Shown: piece by piece, positions 17,292 through 24,258 of the stretch
How positions within the stretch are numbered: position 1 is the stretch's first letter
How the letters are laid out: the number at the start of each line of letters is the position of its first letter
Assembly: GCA_947629825.1 (NCBI GenBank)
Contig: CANRFF010000005.1
Location: 96,585-160,584, forward strand
DNA: 64,000 nt
Direction of reading: 5' to 3'
DNA from: an uncultured Anaeroplasmataceae bacterium
GTDB lineage: Bacteria > Bacillota_I > Bacilli_A > Acholeplasmatales > Anaeroplasmataceae
Made by a program: the position numbers and the translations under genes
The notes under the pieces: generated by a model
Seen by the model: only the letters and a program-made list of their open reading frames with translations
Told to the model about the DNA's origin: nothing
Databases searched by the model: none

Positions 17292-18821
17292 ATGCTGACT
17301 AAACACGATAATATAGGTAATTTTAATATGATATTTTCTACTTTAGAGGAGTTGGTTCCACAAAACCATTCTGTTAGATTATATGATAATGCGATAGATT
17401 GGAAATTCATCTATCCGTTAGTTGAACACCTATATTCATCTGTTGGTAAACCATCAATAGATCCAATAATTTTATTTAAGATGATATTCTTAAATTATAT
17501 CGATGGAATTCATAGTTTAAGAAAGACAGCTGAAAGATGTAAAACAGATGCTGCATATAGATGGTTTTTAAGAATTAATTTTGACCAAAAGGTTCCTGAT
17601 CACTCAACTATTTCTCAAAACTTAAGAAGAAAATTTTTAGAAACGAATTTATTTAAAGAAATATTATTGAAAATAGTTAAAGAGGCTTATATTTGTGGAT
17701 TTATAGATAATGAAAATGTATTTGGTGATTCTACTCACGTAAAAGCTTGTGCTAACAAAAAGAAACATCAAGATCAAATTGTAAAAGCTACTGAAAACTT
17801 ATACTATGAGGATTTAAAAAAAGATATTAATAGTGATAGAGAAGCTCATGGTAAAAAACCAATAAAATTTGATGATGAAGATAATGATACACCAAACTCA
17901 TCAAATACTGGTGGTTGTGATGATAAGTTAATAAAAGCTGATGATGAAGATGTATTAGTTGATAACGTTGAAGATGAGAACGGAAATGTAGAAAAAACTA
18001 TTACTTATGATCAAGAAACTGGTGAAGTTATTGAAAACAATGCTAATATCAAATTTAAACATATTAAACGAAGTACTATAGATCCAGATGCTGGGTTTTA
18101 TCATAAGGGTGAACATGAAAAACAATTTGCTTATTCAGCTAGTGCTTTATGTGATAAAAATGGTTTTATTTTAGATGCTTATATTACTAGTGGAAATATT
18201 CATGATTCTATTTCATTTAAAGGCTTATTCGATAATTATAAGAATCACTTTTTATATGAAAGCACGGATTTATTTTGTTTTGATTCTGGTTATAATTCAC
18301 CTAGTGTTATAAAAACAATATTAGATGAAGATAAAGATATTTTAGTTCCATATTCTAGGCCTAAAACTAAAGATGGATTCTTTAAAAAATATGAGTATGT
18401 ATATGATGAGCTAAATGATGCCTATATATGTCCAAATAATGAATTCTTGCATTATTCAACAACTAATAAAAAAGGATACAGAGAATATAAGTCTAATCCA
18501 GAAAAATGTAAGAGTTGTCGATTTTTAAAACAATGTACTGAAAGTAAAAATCATGTTAAGCTTGTTACTCAACATGTATGGAATGAATATATTGAAAAAG
18601 CTACAGATATTAGATATCGTATCGGTAATGACAAGATATATAAAAAAAGAAAAGAAACAATCGAAAAATGCTTTGCTGATGGTAAAGAAAATTTCGGTTT
18701 AAGATTTACACGATATAAAGGTCTCAAGCGAGTTGCGTCCAGCATCTTGCTCCTTTTCTCTTGTATGAATTTTAAAAAGTTAGCCTTATGGAAAGCTAAG
18801 GCTCAAACTAGTATGGCATAG
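17292..18821 (+). CDS. IS1182-family DDE transposase
   Basis: A 509-residue transposase that would cut and join the element's ends. The N-terminal domain begins with NHSVRLYDNAIDWKF and VGKPSIDPIILFKM, typical of IS1182. The catalytic triad candidates are Asp in VFGDSTHVKA, Asp in CFDSGYNSPSV, and Glu in IEKCFADGKENFG. An acidic insert lies between the first and second Asp. A Cys-rich segment (CKSCRFLKQC) precedes the last motif. The ATG is preceded by AGGAAAAGAG. The gene is intact, with no frameshift, and is AT-rich compared with its neighbours. It ends inside its own terminator hairpin. Confidence 0.95.
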   Translation: MLTKHDNIGNFNMIFSTLEELVPQNHSVRLYDNAIDWKFIYPLVEHLYSSVGKPSIDPIILFKMIFLNYIDGIHSLRKTAERCKTDAAYRWFLRINFDQKVPDHSTISQNLRRKFLETNLFKEILLKIVKEAYICGFIDNENVFGDSTHVKACANKKKHQDQIVKATENLYYEDLKKDINSDREAHGKKPIKFDDEDNDTPNSSNTGGCDDKLIKADDEDVLVDNVEDENGNVEKTITYDQETGEVIENNANIKFKHIKRSTIDPDAGFYHKGEHEKQFAYSASALCDKNGFILDAYITSGNIHDSISFKGLFDNYKNHFLYESTDLFCFDSGYNSPSVIKTILDEDKDILVPYSRPKTKDGFFKKYEYVYDELNDAYICPNNEFLHYSTTNKKGYREYKSNPEKCKSCRFLKQCTESKNHVKLVTQHVWNEYIEKATDIRYRIGNDKIYKKRKETIEKCFADGKENFGLRFTRYKGLKRVASSILLLFSCMNFKKLALWKAKAQTSMA

Positions 18822-18846
18822 TATATGCTTTATACTAGTTTTTTTT
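18805..18846 (+). terminator. Transposase terminator
   Basis: AAACTAGTAT (18805-18814) pairs with ATACTAGTTT (18832-18841), followed by a run of T. The transposase stop codon lies in the loop. Confidence 0.8.
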
Positions 18847-18923
18847 CTTTACTTTTGACTTTTTAATTGAATTATCCACATAAAAAAGACAAACCCTTAG
18901 TTTCATTTCAAAAAAACTAAGGA

Positions 18924-18938
18924 TTTGTCAACAATCTG
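18924..18938 (-). repeat. Right terminal inverted repeat of the IS
   Basis: Read on the minus strand: CAGATTGTTGACAAA. It is directly preceded by an internal hairpin (CCTTAGTTT / AAACTAAGG). Confidence 0.9.
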
Positions 18939-18960
18939 AAAGTTCTCTTTCGAGAACTTT
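18939..18960 (+). repeat. 22-bp direct repeat, right copy (terminator hairpin)
   Basis: Identical to 17142-17163. This copy keeps the original downstream T-run (TTTTTTCTTT), so it is the intact terminator. On the minus strand it also lies after cotJC and may have served both genes before the insertion. Confidence 0.9.
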
Positions 18961-18993
18961 TTTCTTTGCCGGAAAATAAAAAAATATATCAAA

Positions 18994-19560
18994 TCATTGA
19001 TATACCTTAAACATTTCCTGATAGTGTTTTAACGCCTCAGCAAAACGTTGATAGTGAACGATTTCTCTTTGTCGTAAGAAAGAAAGCGGACCTAATATTT
19101 CCGGATCGTCCGTCAAATCCATCAAATGTTCATAGGAAGCTCTCGCTTTGGATTCGGCTGCCATATTTTCATTCAAATCGGTAATCGGATCTCCCGTAGA
19201 AGCAATGTATGCGGCAGTAAACGGATTTCCAAACGAATCCGACGGATAAATTCCCAATCCGTGTTCCACATAATTACATTCAAATCCGGCCTCTTTGATT
19301 TCTTCTTTGGTCGCACCTTCGGTCAATCCTTTGATCAATGCCATTAAAATTTCGACGTGAGCCAACTCTTCCGTTGCGATTTCAACCAGTAAATTCTGGC
19401 CCACTTTATCCGGCATTGTCGGCGCTTGCATCAGATATCGCACACCGCTGGCCAGTTCCCCGGCAGGTCCTCCGATGGCCGTAATCACTTCTTTGGCAAA
19501 GCCTAGATTCTTTTTACTGACGGAAACCGGAAATTCCAGATGTTTTTTGTATTCCCACAT
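18994..19560 (-). CDS. cotJC: CotJC-type manganese catalase family protein
   Basis: A 188-residue ferritin-like four-helix protein of the manganese catalase / CotJC family. Probable metal ligands are visible: Glu and EELAH in EIATEELAHVEI, the second helix pair AAESKARASYEHL, and REIVHYQRF. The opening MWEYKKHLEFPV is the CotJC form. In Bacillus, CotJC is an inner spore-coat component. The ATG overlaps the stop codon of the upstream cotJA-JB fusion (TAATG), so they are translationally coupled. It may protect against peroxide or be structural. The IS insertion lies just downstream. Confidence 0.9.
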   Translation of the reverse strand: MWEYKKHLEFPVSVSKKNLGFAKEVITAIGGPAGELASGVRYLMQAPTMPDKVGQNLLVEIATEELAHVEILMALIKGLTEGATKEEIKEAGFECNYVEHGLGIYPSDSFGNPFTAAYIASTGDPITDLNENMAAESKARASYEHLMDLTDDPEILGPLSFLRQREIVHYQRFAEALKHYQEMFKVYQ

Positions 19561-19946
19561 TACGAACGAACCTCCCAAGTCATTTTTCTTTCCGAAAAAC
19601 CATCCAAAACCGGAGAACCGCTACAAAGGGCTCCATGTTTCATTTCGATGAAATCTTTCAGTTTTTCTTTTTCCGTATTGACTTTTTTCAGAGTTTCTCT
19701 GGCTTCCTGATCTTCCGGATGCGTATCGCAGAAAAGCGATACATCCACATGGATGAAACAGTAAACCTGAAGCATATAAAGCAGTTGTTCTTCTTCCGTC
19801 AGATTGGAAATTTTTTCTACGACAAATTTATAAGGAGAAAAGAGATTTTCCCAAGCGGAACCTCTCAAGAATCCCTCTTCGATATCACTTTTCAACTGAA
19901 ATGGCTGAGAGTTGATTTCCAATGTTTTTATATTTATCACTCCCAT
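19560..19946 (-). CDS. CotJA-CotJB fusion protein
   Basis: A 128-residue protein. Residues about 18-40 (DIEEGFLRGSAWENLFSPYK) match the core of CotJA (usually EEALRKGTLFPELYSPY-like). Residues about 50-125 match CotJB, with VDVSLFCDTHPEDQEA and KDFIEMKHGALCSG. In Bacillus these are separate genes, cotJA and cotJB, before cotJC, so a fusion is unusual. The start is uncertain. ATG 19946 has no ribosome binding site. GGGAGTGAT lies after it and would suit initiation at ATA 19931 or, less well, TTG 19922. A TATAGT box immediately upstream hints that translation begins downstream of 19946. It is coupled to cotJC. Confidence 0.75.
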   Translation of the reverse strand: MGVINIKTLEINSQPFQLKSDIEEGFLRGSAWENLFSPYKFVVEKISNLTEEEQLLYMLQVYCFIHVDVSLFCDTHPEDQEARETLKKVNTEKEKLKDFIEMKHGALCSGSPVLDGFSERKMTWEVRS

Positions 19947-19982
19947 ATTACTATATGCGGGATTGCGGTATGCATATAGGCA

Positions 19983-20008
19983 AAAGAAAAGCCGACAAAA
20001 CGTCGGCT
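19983..20008 (-). terminator. Terminator of the ferredoxin gene
   Basis: Minus-strand GCCGAC / GTCGGC stem (20007-20002 with 19996-19991) followed by TTTTCTTTT. It separates the ferredoxin gene from the cotJ genes. Confidence 0.75.
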
Positions 20009-20019
20009 GTTTCTTTTGC

Positions 20020-20187
20020 TTATTGAGCGATAATCGCACTTACTGGGCAAACCGATTCGCAAGCGCCGCAATCAATACATGTATCCGGGTCAACATGTGC
20101 AGCTTCTTCTACAACGATTGCCGAAACCGGGCATTGATCCGCACAAGTACCGCATGCAATACAAGTATCGGTAACAAATCTAGGCAT
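20020..20187 (-). CDS. 2[4Fe-4S] ferredoxin
   Basis: A 55-residue clostridial-type ferredoxin carrying low-potential electrons in fermentation. Two cluster motifs are present: CIACGTCADQCP and CIDCGACESVCP, each C-x2-C-x2-C-x3-C-P, arranged as the usual pseudo-repeat. AAGGAGG precedes the ATG by 8 bases. It has its own promoter, which is divergent from the yneF promoter, and its own terminator, so it is monocistronic. Confidence 0.96.
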   Translation of the reverse strand: MPRFVTDTCIACGTCADQCPVSAIVVEEAAHVDPDTCIDCGACESVCPVSAIIAQ

Positions 20188-20217
20188 TTGATTTTCCTCC
20201 TTAAACTTGATAATCCT

Positions 20218-20246
20218 ATTTTAACACTTTTTTCAGAACTTGTCTA
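20218..20246 (-). promoter_or_regulatory. Promoter of the ferredoxin gene
   Basis: Minus-strand TAGACA (20246-20241), a 17-base spacer, TAAAAT (20223-20218). Confidence 0.65.
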
Positions 20247-20253
20247 TATTCAG

Positions 20254-20282
20254 TTGAAATTTGAAAATAAAAAGTGTACAAT
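20254..20282 (+). promoter_or_regulatory. Promoter of yneF
   Basis: TTGAAA (20254-20259), a 17-base spacer, TACAAT (20277-20282). It lies back to back with the ferredoxin promoter. Confidence 0.7.
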
Positions 20283-20305
20283 AACATTGTTTAAGGAGTG
20301 AAATT

Positions 20306-20527
20306 ATGACGATTGAAGTATGGCTTTTTGTATTGATTCTCGTATTGGAATTGATCGGAGTTGCGATTGTGACATTTATCATCACAAGAAAATTGTTCGC
20401 AAGACAATTGAAGAAAAATCCGCCGATCAATGAAAAAATGATTCGGGCCATGATGACCCAAATGGGACGGACTCCTTCGGAAAAACAGGTACGTGCCGTA
20501 ATGAAATCCATGGAAGATGCAAAATAA
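20306..20527 (+). CDS. yneF: YneF family (UPF0154) small membrane protein
   Basis: A 73-residue protein with one N-terminal transmembrane helix (about residues 4-28) and a conserved cytoplasmic tail: RKLFARQLKKNPPINEKMIRAMMTQMGR followed by PSEKQVRAVMKSM, in two parts here. This is the full pattern of the Firmicutes/Mollicutes YneF family, whose function is unknown. AAGGAG precedes the ATG. It is flanked by its own promoter and a bidirectional terminator. Confidence 0.93.
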   Translation: MTIEVWLFVLILVLELIGVAIVTFIITRKLFARQLKKNPPINEKMIRAMMTQMGRTPSEKQVRAVMKSMEDAK

Positions 20528-20548
20528 AAGACTCTGACGAGTCTTTTT
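20526..20548. terminator. Bidirectional terminator between yneF and the next gene
   Basis: AAAAGACTC-TGAC-GAGTCTTTT (20526-20547) with T-runs readable on both strands; it serves the convergent genes yneF and 20547-21461. Confidence 0.85.
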
Positions 20549-21461
20549 ATTTTTCCAGTTTATCGTATTTTTTCAAAAGATACAAATTCTGAACCGTGAT
20601 TGCTCCCAACCATTTCAATTTGGCGCTTTCTTCTTCCGGATAGGAAGTCTGCCAGGAAGTTTCTTTTTCCCATAGTGCGTGAGCAGGAAGCGAATAAATC
20701 ATTTCCGTGAAATATTCTTCGATTTTTTGTTTTAAAACAGGAGAAATGTCCAACTCGAGACAACATCTCGGATAATTGATGTTTTCGTTTTTCTTTGCTT
20801 TGTTTTCCAAGACAGATCGCAACTTTTCTTCCACCGGTTCACTTTCTGGGAAATGATGTACTTTCAGTCCCCGATAAAAGACGTTCAAAGAAATCAGTTC
20901 TTCTTCCGTAAAATCCTCTTTTGCCAAAATTTCTTCCGTCATCGACGGAATCATTTTCTTTCCTTTTCTGAAAAATACCGCATCTTGCGGAACCAAAAGG
21001 AACAAATAGCCCAAAATCGCCGCCGTCGGATGAATTCCGAACCGATCGAAGACATCTGCGGTGTAACTGTATTTTGCACTGTGGGCATGGTCATTATTCG
21101 ACAAAACCACCGGGTTCCACTTTCCGTCAATCAAAGGGTTACGATTGAATAAGTAATTGAATGTCTTATGCAGTAATGCCGACAACATTTCGGAAGAATC
21201 TTTACTGTCAAACGAAGCATCCGATAACATCCGCAAAGCTTCATACGTCTGATAGACGGACGAATCGGGATTATAGTTGTCGATTTCCAATCCATGACCG
21301 AATCCTCCGTCTTTGTTTTGATACATATAAAGACAATCGATTACGAAATTTTTTTCTTCCGGATATAAAATCGCATTCCAAAGTGCCACATCGATATCCC
21401 GGGCTTTCAGATACATTTGTCTGGAAATACTTTCCAACTGTTCTTTTGTCAGAATACTCAT
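20547..21461 (-). CDS. Unknown protein with prenyltransferase-like toroid motif
   Basis: A 304-residue cytoplasmic protein that I cannot assign. The segment YMYQNKDGGFGHGLEID (about 46-62) has the QxxDGGFG repeat signature of alpha/alpha-toroid proteins (squalene cyclase and protein prenyltransferase folds). A second, weaker helical repeat pattern follows. The family's catalytic motifs are absent, so a fold relationship is all I can claim. The C-terminal part is helical, with several Trp. It is convergent with yneF and divergent from the next gene. Confidence 0.6.
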   Translation of the reverse strand: MSILTKEQLESISRQMYLKARDIDVALWNAILYPEEKNFVIDCLYMYQNKDGGFGHGLEIDNYNPDSSVYQTYEALRMLSDASFDSKDSSEMLSALLHKTFNYLFNRNPLIDGKWNPVVLSNNDHAHSAKYSYTADVFDRFGIHPTAAILGYLFLLVPQDAVFFRKGKKMIPSMTEEILAKEDFTEEELISLNVFYRGLKVHHFPESEPVEEKLRSVLENKAKKNENINYPRCCLELDISPVLKQKIEEYFTEMIYSLPAHALWEKETSWQTSYPEEESAKLKWLGAITVQNLYLLKKYDKLEK

Positions 21462-21571
21462 AAATTTACCTCACATTTCTTTTATTTTAACCGAAAATCG
21501 AAAAAAATGAAAGATAATTCTATCATTTCCTGCCGGTTTGACTTATAATTAAAAGAAGAAAGGAGTTTCAT

Positions 21572-22459
21572 ATGGCAAATCCGTTTTCGAATTATTATTT
21601 TTTAAAAGATCTTCTTTCTCAAATTCCGGAAGAGAATCTTCCCAAACAACCGGATAACCATCTTTTGTTCAAGTATGCGCTGTTTCCCACGGTAGGAGAG
21701 TTCTATGCTTTGCTTCACCCGTTGAAAAAGGATCATTTTTCTTTACACGAACAACTTCTTGCTTACCGAACTCCCATTTTCATTTACGAATGTCTGGAAC
21801 AAAGCGCCGAAAAAGATTCCCCGGAACAAAGATTTTTTGCTTATACCATCGCTTTATCTCACTTTTTTTATACCAAACTGGATGAATATCTGAACTGTTT
21901 TTCTTACAAAAAGAAAAAAAGAATCGACGTTGAAAAAAATATCGATGCGTACTTTTTTATGAAAAACGAAAAAATGCCGATTACCCAAGTCAATCTCGGA
22001 GACTATTTTTTCGATTCCTTTGTCATGACGGATGAGGAAATGGAACTGATTCATCTGCCGATGATCAAAGCCTATGGATTTTTCTGTTCCGACAGTTATT
22101 TCAACCATGCTTATCTTCAGGCACATCGGTATTATTCTTCTTACGTCCGTTCGAAAAGCGGAATCAAGAGAATTCCTTATTTTTTCTACGATCTCCTTTT
22201 GAATCACCGCAAGGGCAAAAGAAAGGCCTCCACTTTTTTATATTCCAGAAAAATCGATACGACGGTTTTGAATCTCCAAAAGAAAACGTATTCGAATCAG
22301 AATGCATCCACCAAAGACACATTGGACGAATTCTACGATAAGACCTTAAAAGCAGCCAAAAAACTCATTTCTCTATTGAATAAGTATTTCTCAACGGGAA
22401 ATTCCCAACCCATCGTAAAATATTATCATATCGATTTTGTCAAAGAAAACAACGAATAA
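21572..22459 (+). CDS. Unknown protein, possibly degenerate zinc-phospholipase-C-like
   Basis: A 295-residue basic helical protein. The order of elements (YYFLKDLL..., a central AYTIALSHFFYTKLDEYLN, and later helices) faintly recalls the zinc-dependent phospholipase C fold. However, most of the metal-binding His and Asp residues of that family are missing, so I treat the assignment as open. Lys-rich stretches at about 110-118 and 212-217 could bind nucleic acid or membrane. AAAGGAG precedes the ATG. It stands alone on the plus strand with its own terminator. Confidence 0.6.
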   Translation: MANPFSNYYFLKDLLSQIPEENLPKQPDNHLLFKYALFPTVGEFYALLHPLKKDHFSLHEQLLAYRTPIFIYECLEQSAEKDSPEQRFFAYTIALSHFFYTKLDEYLNCFSYKKKKRIDVEKNIDAYFFMKNEKMPITQVNLGDYFFDSFVMTDEEMELIHLPMIKAYGFFCSDSYFNHAYLQAHRYYSSYVRSKSGIKRIPYFFYDLLLNHRKGKRKASTFLYSRKIDTTVLNLQKKTYSNQNASTKDTLDEFYDKTLKAAKKLISLLNKYFSTGNSQPIVKYYHIDFVKENNE

Positions 22460-22492
22460 AAAGCACTTTGCGCAAAGTGCTTTTTATTTTTG
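22458..22492 (+). terminator. Terminator after the 21572 gene
   Basis: A perfect palindromic stem AAAAAGCACTTTG / CAAAGTGCTTTTT (22458-22485) followed by ATTTTT. Confidence 0.85.
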
Positions 22493-22504
22493 AAAGAGCG
22501 TTGA

Positions 22505-22840
22505 TCATGATTCGTTTTCATGATAGTTTTCGAAAAACATTACTTTTTCACCGATGAGATTGCAGGAATCGACGTGATAACCATTGGCCAGCTGGTTGGT
22601 CACGGATTGAAGTCTTCCTTTGACGACAACCGCAACTCCCTTTTTCAGATTTTCTTTGACATAGTCTACTAAAAAATCCCAAAAAGTAATGTTGTAAAAA
22701 TCCGTATCATACGTCCCGTTGGCATTTTTAAATGAGCGTCGGACCGCCAACCGGAGATGAAGTACCTGATGTTGATCTTTTACTTCTTTGATTTCGGGAT
22801 CTTTGACCAGTCTTCCCATCAGCATAAAGTAGTTATACAT
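22505..22840 (-). CDS. ssb: Short single-stranded DNA-binding protein
   Basis: OB-fold SSB of 111 residues: MLMGRLVKDPEIKE, the LHLRLAVRR strand, TDFYNITFWDFLVDYVKENLKKG, and VVVKGRLQS. It ends in FFENYHENES and lacks the disordered linker and acidic DDDIPF-type tip through which replicative SSB recruits partners. This matches the short SsbB/YwpH class more than the essential SSB. The long frame upstream (to 23065) is ignored because AAAGGAGG lies just before ATG 22840. It is downstream of the M16 pair, with a 180-base gap that shows no other feature. Confidence 0.88.
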   Translation of the reverse strand: MYNYFMLMGRLVKDPEIKEVKDQHQVLHLRLAVRRSFKNANGTYDTDFYNITFWDFLVDYVKENLKKGVAVVVKGRLQSVTNQLANGYHVDSCNLIGEKVMFFENYHENES

Positions 22841-23022
22841 AAAGATGTGTTTCCTCCTTTCACCGTTGTTATAACAGAAATGAAAAAATTCGGCGAATTT
22901 CCGATTGGGAAACAACCGGAAGAAAGAGGCGATTTTATCGAAAAAACAAGGGCAAAATGATCCGGTTTCGGTATTTTTCGAAAAGCATTTTTTCCGTTGA
23001 AAGAAAAAGCCTTCGAAAAGGC

Positions 23023-24258
23023 CTATGATTTCACTTTTTTCGAAGAAGCATAAATCATTTCGCAAGTACGAAAAGCCGGAAGTGCTTTTTCAAAGTCTTC
23101 TTCTTTCATTTTCCGGATCCGTTCGACATCTTCGAAATAAGAACCGTTTTCGGCAGAAAGGTTCAAAATCTCATCTCCGATTCCCTCGATCGAATCCATA
23201 TGCACAATTTCCTGTGCTTTCAACTGCTTGATATATAAATTCAATATTTTAAAATGGAAATCTTTTTTCGATAAGTTTTTCAATTTATGCTCGATTCTTT
23301 GGAAAAGTTTTCGACTCTGATCGGAAATCGCATCGATGGTCGCATAAGCGGTTTCGGAGGTTTGAGTAACGACATAGTCCAGTTCGCCGATCAATAGTTT
23401 TTCCTTTCTCAAAGTGGTTTCAAACGGAGCCAAAACCGAAAACAAACATTCGAAAATTCCAATCACCCAGTGGCAAAACAAACTATCCTGAAATCCTTCC
23501 GTAAAACGAATCCCGATTTCGACATGTTCTTGGGAAAAACCAAGATTCAGATGAAAAGACGAGGAAGGTTTCAGCGAATAAACCGCCGACGTTTTTTCTG
23601 TTGTTTTGGAAGAAAACGATAAGGGTTCCAACGCTTCTTCGATCCATTGGAATACTTTTTCTTTTTCTTCATGAGAAACCACCACAATCCTGGAATTTTG
23701 CGGAGTATAAAAATATTCATAGGCTTCCGAAAGATCTTTTAAAGTAATTCTTTCCACACTTTCTTTACTTCCGGCAATCGAAAACGAAAACGGATCGCCG
23801 GGGTAAAGAGCCTCTAAAAGTTTTTGATGAAATACATTTTCTTTTTTGTCTTCGTACATTTCGATTTCCGAAAAAATGATCTTTTTTTCATGCTCGATTT
23901 CTTCTTCGGTAAAGTGCGGAGTAAAATACATCTGAAGCAATAATTTCAAAGGAGCCTCGATTTTTTCTGTCGTTGAGAAAAAATACAGCGTTTTATCTAC
24001 GGCAGTATAAGCATTGATGTCGACATTCATCTTTGAAAGCATTACAAACGCATCTTTTTGGTCAGGCATCGAGAAAAGTTTATGCTCGATAAAATGAGCC
24101 AATCCTGCCGGAAAACAGCGATGAAAATCCTTGGTTTTCACATAAGAATCTTTTCCTCCGTAAGCACAGGCAATCCCACAATAACTTTTTTGAAACTGTG
24201 GTTGAAAGACATAAGTCACTTTGATTTTTTGTTTGGTCTGATATTCGAAAAACTTCAT
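23023..24258 (-). CDS. M16 family zinc metallopeptidase (YmfH-like)
   Basis: A 411-residue insulinase-type peptidase. The inverted zinc motif HFIEH is at 55-59 in GLAHFIEHKLF. The third ligand region, FSEIEMYEDKKEN, lies about 75 residues on, so this partner looks catalytically competent. It overlaps the preceding M16 gene by 4 bases (ATGA), forming a coupled pair like Bacillus ymfF-ymfH. Such pairs work as a heterodimer with one active and one inactive subunit. There is no signal peptide, so it is cytoplasmic. Its substrate is unknown. Confidence 0.88.
   Translation of the reverse strand: MKFFEYQTKQKIKVTYVFQPQFQKSYCGIACAYGGKDSYVKTKDFHRCFPAGLAHFIEHKLFSMPDQKDAFVMLSKMNVDINAYTAVDKTLYFFSTTEKIEAPLKLLLQMYFTPHFTEEEIEHEKKIIFSEIEMYEDKKENVFHQKLLEALYPGDPFSFSIAGSKESVERITLKDLSEAYEYFYTPQNSRIVVVSHEEKEKVFQWIEEALEPLSFSSKTTEKTSAVYSLKPSSSFHLNLGFSQEHVEIGIRFTEGFQDSLFCHWVIGIFECLFSVLAPFETTLRKEKLLIGELDYVVTQTSETAYATIDAISDQSRKLFQRIEHKLKNLSKKDFHFKILNLYIKQLKAQEIVHMDSIEGIGDEILNLSAENGSYFEDVERIRKMKEEDFEKALPAFRTCEMIYASSKKVKS

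Larger units (their letters stand above)
17164..18938 (+). mobile_element. IS1182-family insertion sequence, complete
   Basis: A 1775-bp element with terminal inverted repeats CAGACTGTTGACAAA (17164-17178) and the complement of 18924-18938, matching in 14 of 15 bases, and a single transposase gene. Its flanks are an exact 22-bp duplication of a hairpin terminator. The element is far more AT-rich in codon choice (ATA, AGA and TTA common) than the genes on either side, which suggests recent arrival from another host. Both ends carry hairpins that could shield it from outside transcription. Confidence 0.93.

Noticed and set aside
22841..23065. N-terminal extension of SSB
   Set aside because: SSB families begin at the OB fold, and AAAGGAGG marks ATG 22840.
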